Assembly: GCA_051879315.1 (NCBI GenBank)
Contig: JBJELW010000053.1
Coordinates: 1 to 64,000 of the forward strand
Length of the DNA stretch: 64,000 nucleotides
Reading direction: 5' to 3'
Source of the DNA: Roseburia_C sp051879315
GTDB lineage: Bacteria > Bacillota > Clostridia > Lachnospirales > Lachnospiraceae
The stretch's first letter is position 1, and each line of letters starts with the position of its first letter. The notes beneath the pieces were generated by a model. It searched no databases, was not told the origin of the DNA, and saw only the letters and a program-made list of their open reading frames with translations. The translations under genes and the position numbers were made by a program. This document shows, one piece after another, positions 26,028 through 33,136 of the stretch.

Positions 26028-26044
26028 TGTTAGTAGTCTTATGC

Positions 26045-26857
26045 TTACTGCAATAAGGACAATACACCCTGAGTAGACTGGTTTGCCTGAGCCAACATGG
26101 ACTGTCCTGCCTGAGCAAGGATGTTGTTCTTGCTGTAGGTAACCATCTCATCAGCCATATCTGTATCACGGATACGAGACTCAGCTGACTGGGTATTCTC
26201 AGCTGTGGTATCCAGGTTTGCAATGGTGTGCTCCAGACGGTTCTGAATAGCACCAAGTGCAGATCTCTGTGTAGAAACCTTATCGATTGCTGCCTGAATG
26301 CTAGTCATTGCAGTTCCAGCACTAGAGAAACTGCTGACACTTAATCCTTTTACACCGATAGAAGACGCATTCATGTTGTCGATAGAAATCTGAATCGCCT
26401 GACCTGCCAAAGCACCAACCTGAAGGTTCTTTCCTGTAAAAGTACCATCCAACAAGTTCATGGTGTTGAACTGTGTAGTAGATTGGATACGATCAATCTC
26501 GGATGTCAACTGATTAATCTCACTCTGGATTGCATTTCTGTCAATGGTGGTATTGGTATCGTTTGCTGCCTGTGTTGCCAGCTCGTTCATACGCTGCAGG
26601 ATAGAGTGTGTCTCGTTTAATGCACCCTCAGCGGTCTGGATAGCGGATACACCGTCCTCTGCGTTTGAAGATGCCTTAGTCAGTCCACGAATCTGGCTTC
26701 TCATTTTCTCGGAAATGGAAAGTCCTGCTGCATCGTCAGCTGCTCTGTTGATTCTGTAACCGGAAGATAATTTCTCGGTTGATTTTGCCTGAGCGCTGGT
26801 TGTGATACCTAACTGTCTGTTTGTGTTCATTGCCTGCATATTGTGCTGTACTACCAT
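26045..26857 (-). CDS. hag: Flagellin
   Basis: This 270-residue flagellin is short. It consists of the conserved N-terminal D0/D1 part (about 1-140: VVQHNMQAMNTNRQL, STEKLSSGYRINRAADDAAGLSISEKMRSQI, LQRMNELATQAAN), a small middle segment (about 140-190) and the C-terminal D1/D0 part (NRLEHTIANLDTTAENTQSAESRIRDTDMADEMVTYSKNNIL, ending SLLQ). It lacks the large variable D2/D3 domains of long flagellins. A sigma-28 promoter with the consensus spacer lies at 26992-27019, and the 127-base leader carries CsrA-type GGA motifs. The ATG follows CAAGGAGGAATGACTT. The short middle segment retains several Ser/Thr that could be glycan sites. Confidence 0.98.
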   Translation of the reverse strand: MVVQHNMQAMNTNRQLGITTSAQAKSTEKLSSGYRINRAADDAAGLSISEKMRSQIRGLTKASSNAEDGVSAIQTAEGALNETHSILQRMNELATQAANDTNTTIDRNAIQSEINQLTSEIDRIQSTTQFNTMNLLDGTFTGKNLQVGALAGQAIQISIDNMNASSIGVKGLSVSSFSSAGTAMTSIQAAIDKVSTQRSALGAIQNRLEHTIANLDTTAENTQSAESRIRDTDMADEMVTYSKNNILAQAGQSMLAQANQSTQGVLSLLQ

Positions 26858-26985
26858 AAGTCATTCCTCCTTGAATATACCGCCGCATCCTTGCGGCTGG
26901 TTTGTTGTGGTGTGAAGTGCTTCTCTCCGGCCGTACGCTCCATCCTGAAACTTCTTCACTAAGTAAATAGTTGTTTCTTTACTTG
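26858..26985 (-). promoter_or_regulatory. Flagellin mRNA leader with CsrA-type GGA hairpin
   Basis: On the minus strand the leader begins with a stem AAGTAAA/TTTACTT near the 5' end. It then carries GGA motifs in CAGGATGGAG and CCGGAGAG. A short hairpin, CCGC-AAGGAT-GCGG (26883-26896), has GGA in its loop, and the Shine-Dalgarno AAGGAGGA follows. GGA in a hairpin loop plus GGA in the Shine-Dalgarno is the arrangement bound by CsrA in Bacillus hag mRNA. csrA and fliW lie about 4 kb upstream. Binding here is inferred. Confidence 0.7.
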
Positions 26986-26991
26986 TAATAT

Positions 26992-27019
26992 ATATCGGTC
27001 AGTCCTCCCGATACTTTAT
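26992..27019 (-). promoter_or_regulatory. Sigma-28 promoter of flagellin
   Basis: Minus strand: -35 ATAAA (27015-27019), exactly 16 bases, -10 CCGATAT (26992-26998). This matches the clostridial/Bacillus sigma-D form CTAAA-N16-CCGATAT with one mismatch. Confidence 0.9.
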
Positions 27020-27024
27020 AGCAA

Positions 27025-27050
27025 AGAGAAAAATTTTTTAATTTTTCTCA
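27025..27050 (-). terminator. A/T-rich hairpin after the FliT-like gene, weak terminator
   Basis: Minus strand: GAGAAAAATT/AATTTTTCTC with a four-base loop, immediately after the stop of the FliT-like gene and before the flagellin promoter. The stem has few G/C pairs, so termination would be partial. Confidence 0.4.
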
Positions 27051-27051
27051 T

Positions 27052-27531
27052 TTACTTCTTGTTGTCCATAAACTGCGGGTCCACATAATTCATCTTCATC
27101 ATATTTTTATAATATGAGTCCACCGCCTGTCTGGAACTTTTTACCTCCCGGATCTGTTTTTTCACCGTGGAGAATTTCTGCTGCATCAGAGTTTTATTCC
27201 GCTGCTCCTGTGCACGGATATCCGCACTTCTGTCAGTGATCCGGCTGATGTACTTCTGCATCTGGGCAATGTCCGCTGCATACTGTTCCTTCCGGCTGAT
27301 CAGCTGCTCCTTCACCCGGTCATAAACCTGTTCAAATCCATCATCCAACGCCGTCAGCTGCTCCACCAGCTCCCCTTTGGCTTTGAAGTTCTCCTCCAGT
27401 TCCTCCGGTCCCAGCTGCGGATCCTCCAGCATACGCTTCTGCTCCACATTCAGCGCGTGGATGGTATCCAGAATATCGACCTTTTTGGCCAGGCTCTGTT
27501 TTAAAACTGCAATGTAATCCTTCTCTGACAT
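27052..27531 (-). CDS. FliT/FlgN-like flagellar chaperone
   Basis: This 159-residue, almost entirely helical, highly charged protein (EQKRMLEDPQLGPEELEENFKAKGELVEQLTALDDGFEQVYDRVKEQL) has long coiled-coil stretches. It lies directly after fliS. Proteins of this size and helical make-up at this place are usually export chaperones of the FliT type, which bind FliD. The assignment rests on position and fold type, not on a diagnostic motif. ATG 27531 is preferred over ATG 27546, because AGGAGA then lies at a suitable distance and the protein starts MSEKDYIAVL. Confidence 0.75.
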   Translation of the reverse strand: MSEKDYIAVLKQSLAKKVDILDTIHALNVEQKRMLEDPQLGPEELEENFKAKGELVEQLTALDDGFEQVYDRVKEQLISRKEQYAADIAQMQKYISRITDRSADIRAQEQRNKTLMQQKFSTVKKQIREVKSSRQAVDSYYKNMMKMNYVDPQFMDNKK

Positions 27532-27573
27532 ATAATCTCCTGCCATATCTCAAAACAAACCCTTACGATGTTC

Positions 27574-27963
27574 CTAAGACACCTTGGTGCCGTTATTCGT
27601 AAGACGCATTACTTCTTTCCAGGTATCACGCATGGTACGGAGATGCTTCAGCACTTCCTCCAAAACTTCCTGATCCTTCTTGATGTTTGCCTCATGAAGC
27701 TTCTCTAATAAATAAGTATATACGTTATCAAAGTCCTTTGCAACCGGATATTTGTGATTTAGCGTGGCCTGAAACTCTTGGATAATATTCTCCACCTTCA
27801 CAATATTGTTGTGTGCCTTCTCGATATTTTTTTCCTCGATTCCCACCATGGCAATATTGCAAAACTTGATTGCCCCCTCATAGAGCATCAGTGTCAGCTC
27901 CGCCGGGGATGCCGTCATGATCTTTGTATTCTGATAGGCCGCATATCCGTTATTTATAGCCAT
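27574..27963 (-). CDS. fliS: Flagellar export chaperone FliS
   Basis: This 129-residue chaperone binds the C-terminal D0 region of flagellin in the cytoplasm and stops early polymerisation. Diagnostic stretches are AAYQNTKIMTASPAELTLMLYEGAIKFC (about 7-34) and the helices that follow (NIEKAHNNIVKVENIIQEFQATLN). ATG 27963 is chosen because GGAGG lies six bases upstream and the protein then begins MAINNGYAAYQN. An in-frame ATG eight codons further up has no comparable site. The gene follows fliD. In other bacteria FliS also contacts FliW, which is encoded upstream here. Confidence 0.96.
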   Translation of the reverse strand: MAINNGYAAYQNTKIMTASPAELTLMLYEGAIKFCNIAMVGIEEKNIEKAHNNIVKVENIIQEFQATLNHKYPVAKDFDNVYTYLLEKLHEANIKKDQEVLEEVLKHLRTMRDTWKEVMRLTNNGTKVS

Positions 27964-28031
27964 CTCGTTACCTCCGTGTCCTGGCATAAGGTGTCACCTG
28001 AGACAAAACCCGATGCCGCTTCTGATTTTTT

Positions 28032-30374
28032 CTAACCCATTAACCCGGAAAGAGCTGTACTGTTGCTCTGCAGGGTTGCCAATGCCGTCTCCATGGCAGC
28101 GAACTGCTTGTAATAGCGATCCTCCATGTCAGTAATCTTCTCCTCCCACTTACTGATAGTGGTGGTGTAATCATTGTACTGCTGGGTCAGCTGCTTATCA
28201 TTATACACCGTATAAGCACTGCTTAAGGATGTTGACTTCATCTTGGCATCCAATGCATCGTAAAGTCCACTGGTCAGCTGTTTCATAAACTCTACCAGTG
28301 CATCCGGGTCATCCTCAATAGCCGCACGCAGTTTATCTGTTTTAGCGCTGGTGTCGGCATCATCCGGATCCCCATCAATATGATAAGCGTTCTGCTGATT
28401 CTCCGATGCATTCAGATATCCCATGGTGGAAATACCGAAGGAACTGAGACTATATTGCTTTCCGTTAATAGTATAGCCTTTGGCCATGGAATTGATCATG
28501 GTATTCATTACGCTGTCCAGAGTATCATCTCTTCGCAACAGAGCATCCTTGATCTTTTTCTCCCACTCTTCGATTTCGGTGTCCGTCATGGCATCCTTCT
28601 CCTCAGAGGTCAATGGCTCATAGCCCTTGGCTGAGTCTGCATTGTACAGGGATGTCATCTCATTGATAAGCTCATTATACTGCTTGAGAAAATCCTTGAT
28701 CTTATTGTAAACGGCATCCGTATCTGTCTTCGTGGTGATACTGATCTCACCCTGGGTTTCCTCCAATGCTTCAATGGTCAGACCATTGATCTTGTAAGTG
28801 TTGGAATCGGATGTAAACTCTGCCCCATTTAAAAGAATTTTGGAATCCTGTCCATTGATACGGGTTGCCCCTTCACTGTAAGTCTGTCCGCCTGCAAGGG
28901 ATGTGATGGCGTAGGTCACACGGCCTGCCAGTGTAGCTGCATCCTGACCATTATTCACCAGAGCATACTGATCCAACACCTTATTGCTGTTTGCAATGAT
29001 GGAATTGTTACTCTCGATGGTAGCCTGATGTACGTCATTCTGATTGGTAAGCGCTGTCGTATACGCCTCGATACTGCCGTATGTTGCATCTCCGCCGGCA
29101 TAAATATTCTGAATTTCTGCTGCAGATTCCTCATCATCATATGCATCTATGATCTGCAGATTCTTGCTATAGGCGATTGCTGCGGAATCGTCCGTAATCG
29201 TTTTGGTTTCTCCAGTCTCCTCATCCACTTCTTCTCTTGTGGTAATGAGGCCTGCCTTTGTCTGCAGATCCTCCAATGCCTCTGTTCCTTTTACGGCACT
29301 GTAGAGACTGGTATCATATTCTCCACTGGCTTCCATGAGGTTTCCTTCCTCATCATAAGCCAGGCTTCCATCTGCCTTTACCAGATATTCCTTCCCCAGA
29401 TCTGTGGAAGACATCTTTGAAAGGGTCTTCAAAGAGTTAATCTGATCATCCGTCATTCCGGCCTGCGTATCCGCATCCTGCACTGCTGCATAGGCATTGG
29501 CGTAGCTGATCTTACCATTGTTGGTGGTAATCTCCGCCTGGGCCTGGGTGGAAGAATTCTTCGCACCGGAAATATCTTCGTTGGCCTTGCTGATGCTTGC
29601 TAATATGGTTTCCAGATTACTCTGGGTTTTCTCCTCGCTATAGGTGCCGTTGGTGGTACCATCTGCATTGTAATATGCTTCTCCGTTCTCGTTCAGCGCG
29701 TATGCGCCCCACTCTTTGTACGCTGCTGTTGCCGTATCAGACGCCACATTCAGCCCCAGCTTCGTAAGGGCATCCGCACCTGATGCATCTGCACCGGTCA
29801 GGGAAAAGTCGTTGGCAGCACCTGATTCCTTAGCTGAAACAAAAATTCTCTGATTGGTGGCATCATAGGACGCATTGACTCCTGCCTCGCCCAGCTTTGA
29901 CACCAGTGAGCTAACCGTAGTATTTTCATCTACAGCGATATCTGTGGTCTTACCTCCTGTGGTGATACTGATGGTTCCACTGCCGGAGGTATAGCCCAAT
30001 TCACCTAAAGTAGTGGAAGCGGTAGTTCCGGGGGCCAGCTTGCCACCGGTAAGATAACCGCTTTTTGCCAGCTGTTTTACCTCCAGTGTCTGCGTTCCGT
30101 TCACCGCAGTGCCACTGGCTGTTACATTTACCTTCGTACTGTCCGATGCCGTTGCCTTTTTGGTGGTATATGCAGAAGTATAACGCAGATTGCCGATGCT
30201 GCTGTATAAACTGTAAATCTTTGTATTGAGATCCTTCCAGGCTGTCTGTTTCCAGGAGAGCTTCGTCTGGGCCTTTACGTAAGAGTCCTTCTTATAAGTA
30301 TAGGCAGATACCAGCTGCTCTACGATAGCCTCTGTATCCAAGCCTGAGGATAATCCTGATATTCGAATTGCCAT
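28032..30374 (-). CDS. fliD: Flagellar filament cap protein FliD
   Basis: This 780-residue filament cap (hook-associated protein 2) starts with the FliD N-domain (MAIRISGLSSGLDTEAIVEQLVSAY, about 1-100). It ends with the FliD C-domain (about 520-780: KTDTDAVYNKIKDFLKQYNELINEMTSLYN, YNDYTTTISKWEEKITDMEDRYYKQFAAMETALATLQSNSTALSG). It is clearly longer than many FliD proteins (about 450-550 residues). The extra length is a polar, Ala/Ser/Thr/Asp-rich insertion at about 225-480 with helical stretches. The ATG follows AAGGGGGG. It lies 12 bases after flaG and belongs to the flaG-fliD-fliS unit. Confidence 0.96.
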   Translation of the reverse strand: MAIRISGLSSGLDTEAIVEQLVSAYTYKKDSYVKAQTKLSWKQTAWKDLNTKIYSLYSSIGNLRYTSAYTTKKATASDSTKVNVTASGTAVNGTQTLEVKQLAKSGYLTGGKLAPGTTASTTLGELGYTSGSGTISITTGGKTTDIAVDENTTVSSLVSKLGEAGVNASYDATNQRIFVSAKESGAANDFSLTGADASGADALTKLGLNVASDTATAAYKEWGAYALNENGEAYYNADGTTNGTYSEEKTQSNLETILASISKANEDISGAKNSSTQAQAEITTNNGKISYANAYAAVQDADTQAGMTDDQINSLKTLSKMSSTDLGKEYLVKADGSLAYDEEGNLMEASGEYDTSLYSAVKGTEALEDLQTKAGLITTREEVDEETGETKTITDDSAAIAYSKNLQIIDAYDDEESAAEIQNIYAGGDATYGSIEAYTTALTNQNDVHQATIESNNSIIANSNKVLDQYALVNNGQDAATLAGRVTYAITSLAGGQTYSEGATRINGQDSKILLNGAEFTSDSNTYKINGLTIEALEETQGEISITTKTDTDAVYNKIKDFLKQYNELINEMTSLYNADSAKGYEPLTSEEKDAMTDTEIEEWEKKIKDALLRRDDTLDSVMNTMINSMAKGYTINGKQYSLSSFGISTMGYLNASENQQNAYHIDGDPDDADTSAKTDKLRAAIEDDPDALVEFMKQLTSGLYDALDAKMKSTSLSSAYTVYNDKQLTQQYNDYTTTISKWEEKITDMEDRYYKQFAAMETALATLQSNSTALSGLMG

Positions 30375-30386
30375 ACTGATCCCCCC

Positions 30387-30794
30387 TTATCGTTTCTCGT
30401 CCACCATAAGACCTGCCATCTCCCAGACCTTCTCAATCATATCCAAAGTCTTCTCCGGCGGATATTCCTTGACTACCTCCCGGGTATCCTTATCTACAAT
30501 CTTTATGGTGACACGGTTGGTTCCCTCGTGGATTCCGAAAATCGCTTCCGTGGCCTGTGAGTTCTTGTTGATGCTTTCCACCGCACTCTTCAGCCGGGAG
30601 CTTGGTGTATTTTCCTCTTCTTGTGCCTTTACATTGATATTCTGTAAATTTTCCGACGGAGCATAGGAAGCCGCCTCACCTTCACCGGTGTTCCGGGGCT
30701 CTGCCGTCTCTTTTACAACAGGCTTTACACTTTCTGACACGCTTACACTTCCCTGATACGCCATGCCACTGTTTTTAATCCCTTCGATTGCCAT
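30387..30794 (-). CDS. flaG: FlaG-family flagellar protein
   Basis: This 135-residue protein has the FlaG domain in its C-terminal 75 residues (LKSAVESINKNSQATEAIFGIHEGTNRVTIKIVDKDTREVVKEYPPEKTLDMIEKVWEMAGLMVDEKR), preceded by a polar, unstructured stretch. FlaG proteins influence filament length, but the mechanism is not well understood. The ATG follows GGAGGTG. It is the first gene after an internal sigma-28 promoter at 30861-30888 and lies 12 bases ahead of fliD. Confidence 0.93.
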   Translation of the reverse strand: MAIEGIKNSGMAYQGSVSVSESVKPVVKETAEPRNTGEGEAASYAPSENLQNINVKAQEEENTPSSRLKSAVESINKNSQATEAIFGIHEGTNRVTIKIVDKDTREVVKEYPPEKTLDMIEKVWEMAGLMVDEKR

Positions 30795-30860
30795 ATGCTA
30801 CACCTCCATGTGCTTATTGTATCGGCAGGAATAATATTCCTGTACAATCTTCTATAGCCT

Positions 30861-30888
30861 ATATCGGAAATTCCAACTAAAAATTTAG
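30861..30888 (-). promoter_or_regulatory. Internal sigma-28 promoter upstream of flaG
   Basis: Minus strand: -35 CTAAA (30884-30888), exactly 16 bases, -10 CCGATAT (30861-30867), a full match to CTAAA-N16-CCGATAT. The start of the transcript then contains the palindrome CAGGAAT-ATT-ATTCCTG before the flaG Shine-Dalgarno. The -35 overlaps the last codons of csrA. Confidence 0.88.
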
Positions 30889-30890
30889 CT

Positions 30891-31106
30891 TTACAGTAAA
30901 TTTTTTAAAGCTTCCAAGCCATCGATCTGCAAAGACTCTGCATTTTCCTTCTGAATCTGCAGATAAACCTCCTTACGGTACACCGGCACATCCTTCGGTG
31001 CAGAGATTCCGATCTTAATCTGGTCTCCACGGATTTCCAAGATTGTTATTTCGATATCATTATTGATTATGAGGGATTCTCCCTTTTTTCTGGTTAATGC
31101 CAACAT
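30891..31106 (-). CDS. csrA: Carbon storage / flagellin translation regulator CsrA
   Basis: This 71-residue RNA-binding repressor starts MLALTRKKGESLIINNDIEITILEI and has the conserved IKIGISAPKDVPVYRKEV segment (about 35-52), including the Arg of VYRKEV used in RNA contact. In Firmicutes CsrA blocks translation of flagellin mRNA, and FliW relieves it. fliW lies two bases upstream, as in the usual fliW-csrA pair, and a matching leader is present ahead of flagellin. The Shine-Dalgarno (CAGGTG) lies inside the end of fliW, which implies translational coupling. Confidence 0.97.
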   Translation of the reverse strand: MLALTRKKGESLIINNDIEITILEIRGDQIKIGISAPKDVPVYRKEVYLQIQKENAESLQIDGLEALKNLL

Positions 31107-31108
31107 AC

Positions 31109-31570
31109 CTATTCACCTGCCTTTTCCTTTGCTGCCTTAAGTATTTCATAAATCTTATATTTCACCGGCAGATCGTCGTCCACGATCAGCTGGCTTGCCT
31201 TCAGGGTGTCTGTATTAATCACGATGGGGGCCTTGAGGTTAATCGCCATATTTTCAATCTCCTTCGGCACAGTCACGGTCACCAGCACATACAGATTATC
31301 CTCTGACACCTCACCCAAAGGCTTTAACAACTCCTCTTCCACAGTGGGATTATAGTTCTCACACACCAGAAGCGGATCAAGCACAGGGAATGCCACCTCC
31401 GGATCATCCATGGACTGGAGCCATGAAATGTTCGGTACGCCTTCCTTTTCACTGTCATAGATCAGCGTAAAACGTTTCAGCTCGGGAAAACCGATCATTC
31501 CGTGTTCAAAATAAATAATCTTTTCCTCTGCAATATCAATCTCCCCAAAAATTCTCGTTGTCACTCTCAT
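31109..31570 (-). CDS. fliW: Flagellar assembly factor FliW
   Basis: This 153-residue protein binds CsrA and, alternatively, flagellin. When flagellin is secreted, free FliW removes CsrA from the flagellin mRNA. Family features are FGEIDIAEEKIIYFEHGMIGFPELKRFTLI (about 8-37), FPVLDPLLVC and VTVPKEIENMAINLKAPIVIN (about 110-130). It follows flgL by 15 bases and is followed by csrA after two bases, so the antagonists are made from one message. The ATG follows GGGAGGAAC. Confidence 0.97.
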   Translation of the reverse strand: MRVTTRIFGEIDIAEEKIIYFEHGMIGFPELKRFTLIYDSEKEGVPNISWLQSMDDPEVAFPVLDPLLVCENYNPTVEEELLKPLGEVSEDNLYVLVTVTVPKEIENMAINLKAPIVINTDTLKASQLIVDDDLPVKYKIYEILKAAKEKAGE

Positions 31571-31585
31571 AGCATTTGTTCCTCC

Positions 31586-33097
31586 CTAAATGTAATCCAA
31601 CAATGTCTGCTTCTCAATCTTTGCCGCTGCCTGCAGGGATGCCTGATATGCGGTATACGCTGCCGTGTAATCAATGACGATATCGGACAACTCCGCATCC
31701 TCATTATCAGACTTTAACGCCTCCACCGTCATCTGTTGATTGGACATACGGGTTTTGGTGATGTCCAACCGCTGTCCTTTGCTTCCCACATCCGTGATGG
31801 CAATATTGACAGAAGACATATAATTTTCGAACTTTGTCAGTCCTCTGCTGAATAATTTCTCCAGGCGGGCATCTGCGTAATCCGCCTGCTTATTGGCTGC
31901 ATCCAGACAACTCTGGAGATACTTCTGTGATGTTTCATCCGAATACTGCTGCTCCGTCATCATGGATTTGATGGTATCCACGGTATCGTGGGCATTGATG
32001 GCATCCTGCACAACATTGACCAGGTCGTCCACATCCCGCTTGATATCCGAATCGAACACATCATTTGCCTGGGTATTCACAACCAATGTCTGGTTGGCAG
32101 CAATGGTGTACTCGATATCCTGGTTGATGCGGTTTCCCTCTAAATCATAGTTGGTGTAGGAGATGGGGTTGGCCGCATCCGTGATATTGGTACAATCGTA
32201 GTAATTCTCCGGTTTGATTTCCCCCTTACTAAATCCGGTTTTATCGTAGCTAACAGACAGAGTAGCATGCTTGGAATTTAAATCCGATGCCACATCCTGC
32301 CCCAGCAGGAACTCCCCGGTATCCTTATTGAAAACCACTTGGTCCGCAGCCACTGCGTAATGAGCGTTTTCCAATTCTTCCGTAGTCTTTTCGCTGACGG
32401 TCAGCGTACCTGTCACGGTACTTCCGTCATTGGCGATATAGCTGTAGTTTAATCCGCTGCTAGTCAGGCCGGTCACACTGTCATAAGCTAATCGCAGTCT
32501 GCTGAGTGTCACCTTCCCCGGCGAGTTCACAGCAGTCTGTTTTGCCACATCCGTTGCCGTTGGTGTCTCTACCGTGCCGTAGCTGTACTGAAACTCTTCA
32601 ATATCTTCATAAGATAAGTATTCTTTGATATTGTAAGTGTCCGTGCTGTCCGCCTGAAAAGTCAGGGTATTATTTGTCTTATATCCGGTAAACACGGTTC
32701 TTCCCGCATAATCCGCATCCCCTTCGGAATACACCTGTTCCCCCAGGGCCTTCAGCTGTTTTAAAATAGTGTTCCGGTCATCTGCATTTAAGGTTCCGGT
32801 GGAGCCCCTGACACACTGGGTGTGAATATCCGTCAGCAGGCTTTTCATGTTGTCAAGGGCTGTTTCCGTTACTTCCAGCCAGGACTCTGCATCCGGAATA
32901 TTTTTTTCATAATACTGGTTAATCTGGCTTAAACTGCTGCGCAGACGCAATGCACGAATGGCAATTACCGGATCATCAGACGGCTTGCTGATCTTCTTCT
33001 GGGACGACATCTGATTGTTTAATGTGTCCAGGTTGGTCTTATTGCCGTTAATATTTGTCTTTGTATTGTTCATGATCATATTATTAGTAATTCTCAT
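31586..33097 (-). CDS. flgL: Flagellar hook-filament junction protein FlgL
   Basis: This 503-residue hook-associated protein 3 joins hook to filament. The N-terminal flagellin-like part is clear (MRITNNMIMNNTKTNINGNKTNLDTLNNQMSSQKKISKPSDDPVIAIRALRLRSSLSQI, about 1-60), as is the C-terminal part (AITDVGSKGQRLDITKTRMSNQQMTVEALKSDNEDAELSDIVIDYTAAYTAYQASLQAAAKIEKQTLLDYI). The middle (about 150-350) is an extra Ser/Thr-rich surface domain, so the protein is longer than the roughly 300 residues common in the family. The ATG follows AGGGGG. It comes after the two flgK genes. Confidence 0.95.
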   Translation of the reverse strand: MRITNNMIMNNTKTNINGNKTNLDTLNNQMSSQKKISKPSDDPVIAIRALRLRSSLSQINQYYEKNIPDAESWLEVTETALDNMKSLLTDIHTQCVRGSTGTLNADDRNTILKQLKALGEQVYSEGDADYAGRTVFTGYKTNNTLTFQADSTDTYNIKEYLSYEDIEEFQYSYGTVETPTATDVAKQTAVNSPGKVTLSRLRLAYDSVTGLTSSGLNYSYIANDGSTVTGTLTVSEKTTEELENAHYAVAADQVVFNKDTGEFLLGQDVASDLNSKHATLSVSYDKTGFSKGEIKPENYYDCTNITDAANPISYTNYDLEGNRINQDIEYTIAANQTLVVNTQANDVFDSDIKRDVDDLVNVVQDAINAHDTVDTIKSMMTEQQYSDETSQKYLQSCLDAANKQADYADARLEKLFSRGLTKFENYMSSVNIAITDVGSKGQRLDITKTRMSNQQMTVEALKSDNEDAELSDIVIDYTAAYTAYQASLQAAAKIEKQTLLDYI

Positions 33098-33136
33098 GGC
33101 CTGCGCCCCCTTTATTTGGCATTTGTCTCTGTACTA

